Source of the DNA: Leptospira ainlahdjerensis
Lineage (GTDB): Bacteria; Spirochaetota; Leptospiria; Leptospirales; Leptospiraceae
NCBI RefSeq assembly: GCF_016919175.1
Contig: NZ_JAFFPU010000069.1
Location: forward strand, 1-64,000
Reading direction: 5' to 3'
Length of the DNA: 64,000 nt
The notes under the pieces were generated by a model. That model saw only the letters and a program-made list of their open reading frames with translations. It did no database searches and was not told the origin of the DNA. The translations under genes and the position numbers were made by a program. This document shows positions 7,407 to 15,463 of this stretch, piece by piece (positions within the stretch are counted from its first letter, which is position 1; each line of letters starts with the position of its first letter).

Positions 7407-8120
7407 TTAGAAAAGCGTATCTCTTTTTTCTTCCAGGGAAATTTCTTTCAGGCATTCCTCGCCCTCTAATTTCTTCTTAGGAGACAATAATAATTTTGAA
7501 ACAGGGTAGGCGTGCATTAAATCCGAAGGATAAATTTGAAAAAATGGAGAGATCTGAAGCTTAGTATTTAATTTTGAATCAAGCCAGGCTTCGTAATTCT
7601 CCGGAGGAAGAATTACAGGCATTCTTTGTTTTGGGTGATATTTGGTAAAAAGCTCGTTAGAGGGAACTGTGATGATCGAAAAGGTTTGGATCCGTTCGCC
7701 GGTTTCCGGATTTTTCCAACGAGAGTAAATCCCAGCCATTCCGAATGGTTCGTCATCATTTAATCTAAGCGCGTAGGGCTGTTTCGATCCACTTTGTCCG
7801 ATGGATTCAAATACAGCATCACAAGGGATAATACACCTGGAACTTAAGATAGGCTCCTTAAAAGATTTAAGCTCGAATATGGTTTCTGATTTCGCGTTGC
7901 CGGTCGCATACTGAAAAGAATCCTTTAGGCTCTTCGACCAAGGGGCAACCAACCAAAACATCGCATTCTCAACAGTGTAGTCGGTGCCAGGTTTTAGAAT
8001 AATAAGGGCGCCTTCCGTATATACGATATTGAAACGACTTCTGCTTTCATTTATATCCTTTGCGAATTGGAAGGCTTTCGCCTTGGACCAGCGATTGGAT
8101 TGAGCGAATCTACTACACAT
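7407..8120 (-). CDS. SRAP-family (HMCES/YedK) abasic-site protein
   Basis: A 237-residue SOS response-associated peptidase-fold protein that forms a thiazolidine crosslink to abasic sites in single-stranded DNA through Cys2, which is exposed after Met removal (the protein starts MCSRF). Further active-site elements are present: Asn75 in GNAKSET, Glu105 in RCIIPCDAVFES and His162 in HPKQRMP. FES replaces the common YEW at the glutamate. It lies just upstream of umuDC on the same strand, forming a DNA-damage module in the phage control region. Confidence 0.88.
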   Translation of the reverse strand: MCSRFAQSNRWSKAKAFQFAKDINESRSRFNIVYTEGALIILKPGTDYTVENAMFWLVAPWSKSLKDSFQYATGNAKSETIFELKSFKEPILSSRCIIPCDAVFESIGQSGSKQPYALRLNDDEPFGMAGIYSRWKNPETGERIQTFSIITVPSNELFTKYHPKQRMPVILPPENYEAWLDSKLNTKLQISPFFQIYPSDLMHAYPVSKLLLSPKKKLEGEECLKEISLEEKRDTLF

Positions 8121-8336
8121 AACGGATAAAAAGAATATCAGAATCCTTTAATAATACTGCAAAATAAATTCCTAAATTATATTTTTCTATAAAACCCATT
8201 GAGATTGTACCTAAATATTCCTTGAAAGAGGGATGTCATTTTTTAAATTTGAATGGCGAGGGAGTAGAATTTTGTCTTAGTTTTGTGGGAAGTAAAAGGC
8301 AGGACTCAATTTCGAAATAAGAATTAAAAGGAATTA

Positions 8337-9254
8337 ATGAAAAATAAATTCAAATGTTTCATAGCCGGGTGCTTTCTATTTAGCAGTATCTTGATTGCCG
8401 AAGAAGAACAAATAAAGACTGAAAATCAAAAACCAAAATTTGAACCGAAATATGAATTAATTCTTCGAAGACAATCGTTCGCAATCGATCCACTCGAATC
8501 AAATTGGTTTGAGGAAAAATATGCTTTCTACATTGGTAGTCGCAACAAGCGCACTACAAGTATTTATTTTGGATTAAAGTTCTTCTTACCCAAAATCAAT
8601 TCTTACATAGAAACAAATTTCTTCGAATTGAAAAAATCGAACTTAAGCAAAAGCACGTTATATTGTTCGAACGACGACTGCTATGTAAAAGATTATAGTA
8701 TTGGTAGTTATTATCGATTCGATTCAGAGCTTAATTTGATTTGGAATGTCTACAGCGATAAAGTTGGAATTGGTGGCGGCTTACGATATATAAATTCGAA
8801 TTTAAGTTTGAATCAAAGGGATTCCTTTTTCTTGTATTTAGGATCTCATTCTTACGGACCTCAGGTATCTTTGCGATTTCGAACTCCTGCATTTTATGAT
8901 TTTTATCTTTCTGGGAAATTTAACTACTTTTACTTATTCGGCGACTTGGTGCTTCGAAACGGATATCGTGATCCCCGTAGCTTTTTGGGGTACAACGATA
9001 TAGATAATGAAACAAAATCGACTTATATCGGAAAGGAATTAGAAGTCGTTTTAAACTATTCTATTTCAGATCAAATCGTAATATCCTGGGGGGCGGGGAT
9101 TTTAGGAGCTGTGGCAAAGCCTAAATTGAAGGATATTCGATCATTTGATCCTTCAAATGATTTATCAAACAATTTGAGACTTCGAGTTTACGGCGGACAA
9201 GAATATGTAGATTATATTTATAACGCATTCTTACAGGTTAGTTTTAAAATTTAG
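8337..9254 (+). CDS. Predicted outer-membrane beta-barrel-like protein
   Basis: A 305-residue protein with a signal peptide (about 21 residues, ending ILIA before a Glu-rich start), preceded by AAGGA at good spacing. The mature sequence alternates aromatic and polar residues in strands (YYRFDSELNLIWNVY, GGGLRYI, YLSGKFNYFYLFG) and ends VDYIYNAFLQVSFKI, a typical barrel C-terminus with alternating residues. No specific family recognised. It stands alone at the left border of the defence-like region, where it could be lysogenic-conversion cargo. Confidence 0.6.
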   Translation: MKNKFKCFIAGCFLFSSILIAEEEQIKTENQKPKFEPKYELILRRQSFAIDPLESNWFEEKYAFYIGSRNKRTTSIYFGLKFFLPKINSYIETNFFELKKSNLSKSTLYCSNDDCYVKDYSIGSYYRFDSELNLIWNVYSDKVGIGGGLRYINSNLSLNQRDSFFLYLGSHSYGPQVSLRFRTPAFYDFYLSGKFNYFYLFGDLVLRNGYRDPRSFLGYNDIDNETKSTYIGKELEVVLNYSISDQIVISWGAGILGAVAKPKLKDIRSFDPSNDLSNNLRLRVYGGQEYVDYIYNAFLQVSFKI

Positions 9255-9302
9255 AAATAGAAAAGTTTAGCTCGTTTATGGAGCCTGATGCGTAAAGAAT
9301 GA

Positions 9303-9551
9303 ATGGATACTCTCAAGAGGGTAGTGGACGCTCAGCGACAGAATTACATATTATCGGAAGTAAGAAAAAGCGCAATATTCGCAAAAGTCATGAACTTTTT
9401 CTATATACAAATTAGATATATTTCTAATACAGAGATCCGCGATTTAGAAGATTTAATTTCTATACTTGAGAAAATAATTATATGGAAAATTCACGCGAAT
9501 TTACGGAAAAATATAGCCCATTGTTGGGGTATTGGATTCCAGGGGGGATAA
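9303..9551 (+). CDS. Small ORF, possibly displaced 5' part of the HNH gene
   Basis: An 82-residue frame overlapping the next gene by 70 bases. Residues 1-60 look like real protein (RYISNTEIRDLEDLISILEKII), but the last 20, which lie over the HNH gene, do not. An ancestral longer HNH protein interrupted by a frameshift near 9480, or a small separate gene, would both fit. No family recognised. Confidence 0.3.
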   Translation: MDTLKRVVDAQRQNYILSEVRKSAIFAKVMNFFYIQIRYISNTEIRDLEDLISILEKIIIWKIHANLRKNIAHCWGIGFQGG

Positions 9552-10444
9552 TAAATGAAAAACCTAAATTCGTCATTCACGAAATAAAAGGTGTATGCAG
9601 ATATTGTAATTTAGAAATACCAAAGACAACGTTTAAAAAAATAGCTCATCCAATTCCTGAATTTCTTGGAAATAGACTTTATCATTCTAAATCTGAATGT
9701 GATCGGTGCAATGAATACTTCGACCAAAACTTAGAAAATCATTTTGCAAATTATTTAGGGATAGAGAGGACATTAACGGGTACGAAGGGAAAAAATGGAA
9801 TTCCAACATTTCATCAAAATGATAAAAAGCTATTTGTTAGGGAAGACGGTCATAAAAAAATGTTAGTTGGGATCGATACTTCTGGAAAAAATGTAGAAAT
9901 TGATCTTGAGAAGAAATTAATTGAGTTCACCACTGTAAGACCGCCGTACGTTCCATATGCTGTTTTCAAATGTCTTGTTAAAATTGGTTTTTCGCTTTTA
10001 CGCCAAGACTTTTTAACAAAAATTGAATCTACCCGCAGATTTCTAATGGATCCAAGTTTGGAAAAAAATGGCGGCGTATTCATTCCTCGGGTTTACTCTT
10101 ACTATATAAAGAACGCGACTGATGATGTTATGATTGAAGTTTTTCAGAGAAAGGACATTCAAGATAGGACGATTCCATTTTTAATTATTCGAATATTTTT
10201 AAGGTATCATTTTTTCCAGAGCAGTATTCCTAATTTCGAATATGATAATCATGAATTGAGTATGGATGTTCTTTGCCCTGGCATGGAAATTACAAGGCCT
10301 GAAATATTAGATTTATATGGAAAGTCAATCGTTAAAGATTCAGTTCAGAAACAAACAATGCGATTTGAAGGCTTTCAGTCCGAGGTCCCTTTGGAGCAAA
10401 ATAGACTTCTAAAATATTTGAATCGAAAAGAAGGCAATCGTTGA
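9482..10444 (+). CDS. HNH_5-type endonuclease-like protein
   Basis: A 320-residue protein with an N-terminal zinc/HNH module: Cys39-x2-Cys42, KKIAHPIPEFLGN (His56, Asn64), then Cys73-x2-Cys76-Asn77 and a Phe-x4-Leu-Glu segment. This matches the HNH_5 layout, in which the His/Asn pair cuts nucleic acid and the four Cys hold zinc. The remaining 230 residues have no recognised domain and may choose target or bind a partner. It sits 47 bases before a large PIN-like/membrane gene, probably in one operon. A second HNH_5 gene lies at 17943. Confidence 0.65.
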   Translation: MENSREFTEKYSPLLGYWIPGGIINEKPKFVIHEIKGVCRYCNLEIPKTTFKKIAHPIPEFLGNRLYHSKSECDRCNEYFDQNLENHFANYLGIERTLTGTKGKNGIPTFHQNDKKLFVREDGHKKMLVGIDTSGKNVEIDLEKKLIEFTTVRPPYVPYAVFKCLVKIGFSLLRQDFLTKIESTRRFLMDPSLEKNGGVFIPRVYSYYIKNATDDVMIEVFQRKDIQDRTIPFLIIRIFLRYHFFQSSIPNFEYDNHELSMDVLCPGMEITRPEILDLYGKSIVKDSVQKQTMRFEGFQSEVPLEQNRLLKYLNRKEGNR

Positions 10445-10491
10445 GCGATGCTTTATTTTATAAAATCAATAAAAAATAGAGAGACAGTAGA

Positions 10492-12672
10492 ATGAAGAAA
10501 AATGAAAAATCAACACTCCCTTTAATAAGTTATTCAGTACTTACTACCTTTCACGATCAAAAGAAGGATTTATTAGAAGCATTTCTCCCGTTCGTCGAAT
10601 ATGGGATTTTTAATATTGGAAAGGAATACATTGATATCAAAGGATTGCGGGCTTTCATTGAAAGGCATTATTTTATTAATTTTCCTATAAATACACTTAC
10701 AACGTTACTAAAAAAATTAGCAAAATATGGAATAATAAAACAATTCGAAAATTATAATAAAATTCAAGTGCTGGATGCATCAAAAAATATAACCGAATAT
10801 AAAAATCTCTTTGAAGTCTGCGGTAGAGATAATCGAATGTTTGTTTCGGAATACAAAAAATTTTCTCACTTAGAAAGTAGTAATGATGATGAAATATTTG
10901 AAAGACTAAATGAATTTATAACATATAGCATTGATCAAGTTAATTTGCTAAGTGAATATGACAAGTCTGTAATAACGGACATGAGGTTTGTTAGTATATC
11001 CGATTTTATCCTTCATATAAAAGCGTATAGCAATTCGTTGTTTGATATATTTAAAAAATTATATTATGGTTATCTATTAAGTAAAATTACTGATATAAAT
11101 CAGATTTCCTCGGCTAAGGATAAGGGAAGTCAAATGTCAGTAATCTTCGATTCGAATTTTATTTTTCGCCTTTTAGAGTTGCAAAATCCATTTTTTAATG
11201 AAGCCTCTTTGGAATTATATTTTATTCTAAAAAAAGAAGGTTATGAATTATGCACTTTCAAGGAAATAATTGAAGAAGTTAGATCTGTATTAGAAAATCT
11301 ACAAATAGCACTTATGAATTCCTATATTCCAGAAAAGATGAATGAAGACGATGCGAATCGTCTAGACGGGGTCCAAGGAGGATATTATAGAAAGATTAAA
11401 ACTATTACGAACCTACAAAAACTAATACAAAATTTAGACGAAAGTATTAAATCCTTGAGTATAACCATTTTATCAGCCGATTCACTTAAAAATATCACAG
11501 CTGAAGGTGATTTTTATGATAGTTTATATAATTCTCGATTAAAAAAGTCAAAGAATAATAAACCAAATTACATGACTGATGAAGAATTTCTATATACGGG
11601 ATCAGAAAAAAAAGAAGAGCATTTTTTAAAGAACCTAAAGAAAAAAGTCGAACTTGATTCCAAAATTGTAAAATTTATAAACAATAAACGAGATGGAAAA
11701 GTGTATAATTTTTCCATCTCGAAGTATATACTACTTTCTTGTGATAAATCTATATTTAGAACTAACTACAATTTTCATCAAAATAGTATTCCAGAGGTTA
11801 TTTCCGAAGAGCTCCTTACGAATACTCTTTGGATCAGGAATCCAAATAAAATAGGAGATGCTTCGATTGATTTAAGTCTTTCGGCATTCCAAAGCTCTAA
11901 ATATATTTCATACGAATCGATGGTTTCCGTCTATAGTACGATCGAAAATTATATATCTACAAATCCTATTGAAGCTTCTTTTATTGGTGATATATTTTCG
12001 AATCAATACATGATTTATAAAATTAATAAAATTGAGCAACAAGAAGACGATAACCAAAAAAATAAATCTTTATTAATTTTAGTACAGGATTTAGTCGATC
12101 AGAACAAAAGAAAATTGCAAGCAGACGCAAATACATTGATAAAGGAAAAACAAAGAAGCAAACAATTAGAAAAAGAACTTCAAGTAAGTATTAAATCAAA
12201 TTCAGAAATTAATAAAAAAAGAGAACGCGACAAAAAAGAAATAAGTAAATATAAAAATCTTTATAGGCATTATTCTAACAATTCAAATAATGATTTCACA
12301 GAAAAACAAAAATATATTTATATAATACATTCATTAATAATAATATTTACGAATTTAATAACAATTTATGCAACTAAAGATTATTGTATAAGGTTCTTTG
12401 GCGGGTTCATTAATTTGAATTATAATGAAATTCAAGAAAATTCGATGCTCGCTATTCCTGAACTTTTCTATTTAACTTTCTCGATTATATCAATCGTTGA
12501 TTTGAAGCTGGCTATTGCAGAATATTTATACAGGAGTCAAATGAGTATTGTATTTGTGAAATACTATATTAAAAAAGCAGGAGTTATTTTGTTTTACCTT
12601 GTTGTTACTGTCTTAGTTTCGATTTTAATAGGAATATTTATAAACCTATATACCAGCAAATCTTCGGGTTAA
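10492..12672 (+). CDS. PIN-like / coiled-coil / membrane protein, defence candidate
   Basis: A 726-residue protein, not recognised as a whole. Residues 30-100 look like a winged-helix module. From about 215 a PIN-like nuclease pattern appears: VIFDSNFIF (Asp220), acidic EIIEEV (258-263), a long insertion, then YILLSCDKSIF (Asp418), the spacing of PIN acidic residues. A Lys/Glu-rich coiled coil spans about 545-605, and three membrane helices lie near 610-635, 655-680 and 700-722. GAGAG precedes the ATG. With the HNH gene upstream it could form a membrane-anchored nuclease system; this is inference. Confidence 0.5.
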   Translation: MKKNEKSTLPLISYSVLTTFHDQKKDLLEAFLPFVEYGIFNIGKEYIDIKGLRAFIERHYFINFPINTLTTLLKKLAKYGIIKQFENYNKIQVLDASKNITEYKNLFEVCGRDNRMFVSEYKKFSHLESSNDDEIFERLNEFITYSIDQVNLLSEYDKSVITDMRFVSISDFILHIKAYSNSLFDIFKKLYYGYLLSKITDINQISSAKDKGSQMSVIFDSNFIFRLLELQNPFFNEASLELYFILKKEGYELCTFKEIIEEVRSVLENLQIALMNSYIPEKMNEDDANRLDGVQGGYYRKIKTITNLQKLIQNLDESIKSLSITILSADSLKNITAEGDFYDSLYNSRLKKSKNNKPNYMTDEEFLYTGSEKKEEHFLKNLKKKVELDSKIVKFINNKRDGKVYNFSISKYILLSCDKSIFRTNYNFHQNSIPEVISEELLTNTLWIRNPNKIGDASIDLSLSAFQSSKYISYESMVSVYSTIENYISTNPIEASFIGDIFSNQYMIYKINKIEQQEDDNQKNKSLLILVQDLVDQNKRKLQADANTLIKEKQRSKQLEKELQVSIKSNSEINKKRERDKKEISKYKNLYRHYSNNSNNDFTEKQKYIYIIHSLIIIFTNLITIYATKDYCIRFFGGFINLNYNEIQENSMLAIPELFYLTFSIISIVDLKLAIAEYLYRSQMSIVFVKYYIKKAGVILFYLVVTVLVSILIGIFINLYTSKSSG

Positions 12673-12981
12673 AATATGGTTATTTATTTAAATTAATACA
12701 GCCCATTGATTATATAGGTAATAGAATCATTTATTGGAAAATCTAAAAATACGAAACGCCTGTGTATAGCTACAACGAGTAAAGTTTAATCCATTTCTCC
12801 GTCACTTTCGTTATGCGTGATTACTCGACTTTATTTTAAATAAGTATTTCAGTGGAGTCAATTTTAATTGACTATATATTTAGATAGCAGACTTGATGAG
12901 TCAACAAAGTTGTCGAGGGGTCGGGATAGTGTTTATATCAAATAGTATGTAACGACGAATGAATTAGCAGCTGCTGTCTCA
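12673..12981. other. AT-rich noncoding gap with a palindrome
   Basis: No gene is seen. AGTCAATT (12856-12863) and AATTGACT (12866-12873) form a perfect 8-bp palindrome around TT, about 110 bases upstream of the next gene, and could be an operator. No clear terminator follows the PIN-like gene. Confidence 0.35.
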
Positions 12982-13245
12982 ATGGGAATAATTGAGGATT
13001 TTAGAACAAATAGATTTACTTTTCCAGGAATTCCAGGCGTAAGTGTATTCGAAATCGAGAAAGAAATTTGGGAGATTAAATTAACTTTGGCTGATAATTT
13101 GAATGTTTATGATTCTTTTGTATTGCCTAGTAAAGACGCTATAATTGCCGCAAAGAGTTTTTGGGATAGTAAGAAAACTAATGGCGATTTATTTAAATTG
13201 GTTCAAAATTCAATAGTTAATCTTGAAAAAAAATACGGAAAATAA
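12982..13245 (+). CDS. Hypothetical 87-residue protein
   Basis: A small, evenly mixed protein with alternating strands and helices and a Lys-rich C-terminal helix. There is no signal peptide, membrane helix or recognised motif. It stands alone in the cargo region between palindrome-containing gaps and is followed by a possible terminator. A small antitoxin or immunity role is conceivable, but nothing in the sequence shows it. Confidence 0.45.
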   Translation: MGIIEDFRTNRFTFPGIPGVSVFEIEKEIWEIKLTLADNLNVYDSFVLPSKDAIIAAKSFWDSKKTNGDLFKLVQNSIVNLEKKYGK

Positions 13246-13280
13246 GATTTATATTGTTATCTATTACAATCTTGGAAGAC

Positions 13281-13316
13281 GAAAGTCCACCGGGCATAAC
13301 TGTGACTTTCTTTCTT
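13281..13316 (+). terminator. Possible rho-independent terminator
   Basis: GAAAGTC (13281-13287) pairs with GACTTTC (13304-13310), with an extra AC/GT pair after a bulged C and a loop of about 11 bases. TTTCTT follows. It lies 36 bases behind the stop at 13245. The U-tract is imperfect. Confidence 0.4.
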
Positions 13317-13509
13317 AATTCGTTTTCGATTTGAAATTCATTTTTAAAAAAGATTCACTCTCAAATGAGACATAATCTGGATGCGACAGAATTTACATTC
13401 CCGGAAGCAGCCATTCAAAAATAAAAGAAGGAATTTCTGAATTTAGATATAATTTGCATTCGTTAATCTTTTGAAAAAGTAGTGAATATGCGAATAACGG
13501 TAAAATTAA

Positions 13510-13519
13510 GTTAGGCGCC
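13510..13519. repeat. Core-like GTTAGGCGCC, inverted partner at 14534
   Basis: GTTAGGCGCC here is the exact reverse complement of GGCGCCTAAC at 14534-14543, on the other side of the two-gene unit at 13617-14529. GTTAGGC fits the GTTRRRY consensus of an integron R' core site. The surrounding 13246-13616 gap otherwise holds no convincing gene; an antisense frame there overlaps the next gene and is not believed. Confidence 0.4.
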
Positions 13520-13616
13520 ATAATTAAAAATGTGTAGAAATCTAAATAAATAGAAAATCCTTTGGTTAGCAAGAAAGCTTACGTTTCTAAATATAAAATT
13601 TCCATTCAAACAGTCA

Positions 13617-14153
13617 ATGCTACTAAAATTTATTAAAGATTTATTTTTTGACAAATGGAATCCTTTTGTCCTTACAGTTAATGCTATGTCTGTGATTTCA
13701 TTAATTATTTCCCATAAAGAAATAACTTCATGGCCTTTAGAAAGAACATTGTTTTTCATTATCGTTCTTACTCTTGTAAATCTTTTATATAGGCTTATCC
13801 TTATCACTTATAAATTTTACCGTTTGTCAAATGAAGAGGGTATATCAGTTGAAAGGCTTATTCAAGGAGAGGGAATTTTTAAAGGGAATAGATTGATTCA
13901 AATTCAAAACCCTTTATCGTTCTCAGTTGATCAAATAGTTACTTTATTTTGCCGTAGTTCTGGAGCGATTCAACCTATCTCTCTTCTTAAGATCGTTGAT
14001 ACGAATGCTTCATTCGCTCTTTGCATTGCTTTGGGAGATAGTGAAATGAAAAAAATAGAAAAGTACTTCGAAGAGGAGTCTCGAAAGAAGGCTCTATTTG
14101 TATCAAGTAAAGTAACAGAAAAATATTTATCAGAAGGTGCTGGAAATGTCTGA
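13617..14153 (+). CDS. Membrane-anchored protein of a two-gene cassette
   Basis: A 178-residue protein with two hydrophobic helices (about 15-33 and 43-63) and a cytosolic domain of about 110 residues rich in strands. The C-terminal helix is charged. The next gene starts inside its last codons (ATGTCTGA, 8-base overlap), so the two products are made together and may interact. No family recognised. The pair is bracketed by inverted core-like sequences, suggesting it moved as a unit. Confidence 0.55.
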   Translation: MLLKFIKDLFFDKWNPFVLTVNAMSVISLIISHKEITSWPLERTLFFIIVLTLVNLLYRLILITYKFYRLSNEEGISVERLIQGEGIFKGNRLIQIQNPLSFSVDQIVTLFCRSSGAIQPISLLKIVDTNASFALCIALGDSEMKKIEKYFEEESRKKALFVSSKVTEKYLSEGAGNV

Positions 14154-14529
14154 AAAGATAATAAAGGTTGTCGATATCAACAGTCCATTTCAAGTCATCC
14201 TAAATGTTGGTAGTGATGACGGTATTAAAAATGGCGATCGTGTTTTAATCTACGGACTGGGGAAAGAAATTAAGGATCCTGATTCTAAGGAAATCATTGA
14301 ACGATTAGAAGTAGTTCGTGGGAAGGGGAAGGTAATACACACTCAAACACGAATTTCTACTGTTGAAAGTATAGAAGTAGAGGAAACCCCAACAACTATC
14401 AGAAAACGCAGTAATTCTTATTCCAATCTTTTTTTTCCGGGAGAAAGCGAAGAGACTGAAATCAGAAGAACTAAGCTTCCTTTTGAAGAAGTCCAGATTG
14501 GAGATCTAGTAAGATTCTTTAAAAAATAA
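14146..14529 (+). CDS. Small beta-rich (OB-like) partner protein
   Basis: ATG at 14146 with AAGGTG upstream is preferred over 14137 (127 residues). The sequence is strand-rich with turns (FQVILNVGSDDGIKNGDRVLIYG) and closes with VQIGDLVRFFKK. NxGxxxGxxxGDxxxIY/IGDxVRF resembles the small barrel seen in FlgT-like and HlyD-like proteins, with an internal disordered Ser/Glu insertion of about 40 residues. It overlaps the membrane protein upstream. Function unknown; toxin/immunity or sensor/effector roles are only possibilities. Confidence 0.55.
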   Translation: MSEKIIKVVDINSPFQVILNVGSDDGIKNGDRVLIYGLGKEIKDPDSKEIIERLEVVRGKGKVIHTQTRISTVESIEVEETPTTIRKRSNSYSNLFFPGESEETEIRRTKLPFEEVQIGDLVRFFKK

Positions 14530-14533
14530 TTAC

Positions 14534-14674
14534 GGCGCCTAACTTCGTTTATCACGCTTGTACAAGTATGCTCAATAACAAAGGGAGGATTGTTTTTTGA
14601 AGCTCGCTGTGTGTAGGTTTAGTTTTTTACATTTGCAGACTTGAAATTATTTTCTATATTGGAACGTTAGGTGC
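14534..14674 (+). repeat. attC-like (59-base-element-like) site
   Basis: GCCTAAC (14537-14543) at one end and GTTAGGT (14666-14672) at the other fit the RYYYAAC and GTTRRRY cores of an integron attC, 141 bp apart and within the known size range. The outer bases GCGCCTAAC and GTTAGGTGC are complementary except for one base. It lies directly behind a two-gene unit that is preceded by GTTAGGCGCC. A ready-made terminator follows at 14789, as if the cassette had been inserted ahead of it. Inner L-boxes are not clear and no integron integrase is in the window. Confidence 0.4.
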
Positions 14675-14788
14675 TTGACTGTTTTCGCTACTTTTAAAAT
14701 TCGCGCTTTATTCATCCCTGCGGCTTATATCGAACTCGGCATTTTTTTCATAGATTGTTTTCCGGTTTCAAACAACACTAAAAAACAG

Positions 14789-14824
14789 AAAGCGGGTCCG
14801 TCCTGGAAAGACGGTTCCGCTTTT
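14789..14824 (+). terminator. Rho-independent terminator
   Basis: AAAGCGG (14789-14795) pairs with CCGCTTT (14817-14823), and the inner CCGTC pairs with GACGG around a CTGGAAA loop; TTTT closes it. It lies 260 bases after the preceding gene with the attC-like element between. A 76-residue frame crossing it is not believed to be a gene. Confidence 0.65.
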
Positions 14825-14899
14825 AAGAGTGTTTGTGCCACAGTTAGGAGCTGGAGCCGATTTTGTTTATTAAAAATTGAACAATTAAACAATAGGCCG

Positions 14900-14919
14900 G
14901 ATTGACAAATCTGTCAATC
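14900..14919. promoter_or_regulatory. Palindrome holding TTGACA upstream of a zinc-ribbon gene
   Basis: GATTGACA (14900-14907) and TGTCAATC (14912-14919) are perfect inverted arms with a 4-base centre. TTGACA is the consensus -35 hexamer; the -10 at 14925-14930 is weak. The ATG of the next gene lies 49 bases downstream with a strong AAGGAGG. A repressor site over the -35 is the likely reading. Confidence 0.45.
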
Positions 14920-14967
14920 GAAGATTCTAACTGCGGCACTCCTCGCTAAATTTAAGGAGGCCAATCT

Positions 14968-15270
14968 ATGGCATATAAAAACATAGGGATAATCCAAACC
15001 CTTCGCGATGATTTTTCACAAGAGTTTGGATTATATCAAAATCCGACGAACAAAGAAATCCATTTCGTTAGAGTGACCAAAGACGCTTACGGTAAATATC
15101 TTCCGACTGATTTTTGCTCAGTTTGTGAACGGATTTACTTTGGTAAAAGGGTTACTTTACTTCCAGGAGAATTTGAGAAAGGAAAAAAGGCTTTTGCTGA
15201 AGCTTATTTGAGTTTCGGAAGAAGACTTTGTTCTTCGTGCGGAGCGCGGTTCTTAGCTTCAATTTTATAA
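14968..15270 (+). CDS. Small zinc-ribbon-like protein
   Basis: A 100-residue protein with two Cys pairs, FCSVCE (near residue 49) and LCSSCG (near 90), which together can hold one zinc ion. It is preceded by AAGGAGG at ideal spacing, so it is well translated. It stands alone with its own palindromic promoter region and a weak hairpin behind it. No known family; nucleic-acid binding or a structural role is possible. Confidence 0.65.
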   Translation: MAYKNIGIIQTLRDDFSQEFGLYQNPTNKEIHFVRVTKDAYGKYLPTDFCSVCERIYFGKRVTLLPGEFEKGKKAFAEAYLSFGRRLCSSCGARFLASIL

Positions 15271-15275
15271 GAATA

Positions 15276-15308
15276 TAGGAAGGGGGAAGCCTTCTTTTCT
15301 CCTTCCTA
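15276..15308 (+). terminator. Weak hairpin behind zinc-ribbon gene
   Basis: TAGGAAGG (15276-15283) pairs with CCTTCCTA (15301-15308), and the loop contains a small GAAG/CTTC pairing and TTTTCT. There is no U-tract after the stem, so termination would be inefficient. Confidence 0.3.
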
Positions 15309-15380
15309 ATCCGATTAATGGAAACAGGTCACTTCCGATAATGACTATTATGTCTCTTAAAATACAGAAAAGAGCAAAAA

Positions 15381-15449
15381 GCGCATTAAAGACGAATTAA
15401 ATAGTGATATAAATAATTGCTTGCAATTTAATGCGCGATATGGTATAAA
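15381..15449 (+). promoter_or_regulatory. RloAB promoter with 10-bp inverted repeat
   Basis: TTGCAA (15421-15426), a 17-base spacer and TATAAA (15444-15449) form a good sigma-70 promoter. GCGCATTAAA (15381-15390) and TTTAATGCGC (15427-15436) are exact inverted repeats, and the right arm fills the promoter spacer. The predicted transcript start at about 15456 leaves only about 8 bases before the ATG at 15464, with no ribosome-binding site. A looping or dimeric repressor could hold the defence genes off. Confidence 0.6.
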
Positions 15450-15463
15450 ATTGTCTAAATTTT

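Noticed and set aside
13298..13519. Second attC-like element from GCATAAC to GTTAGGC
   Set aside because: The first core does not fit RYYYAAC, it sits in a terminator-like hairpin loop, and 220 bp is too long.
13511..13807. Leftward 98-residue frame at the start of the membrane-protein gene
   Set aside because: It overlaps the better supported rightward gene and has no motif or ribosome-binding site.
14675..14905. 76-residue rightward frame after the attC-like element
   Set aside because: It runs through a clear terminator hairpin, starts within the core-like site, and its composition is not protein-like.
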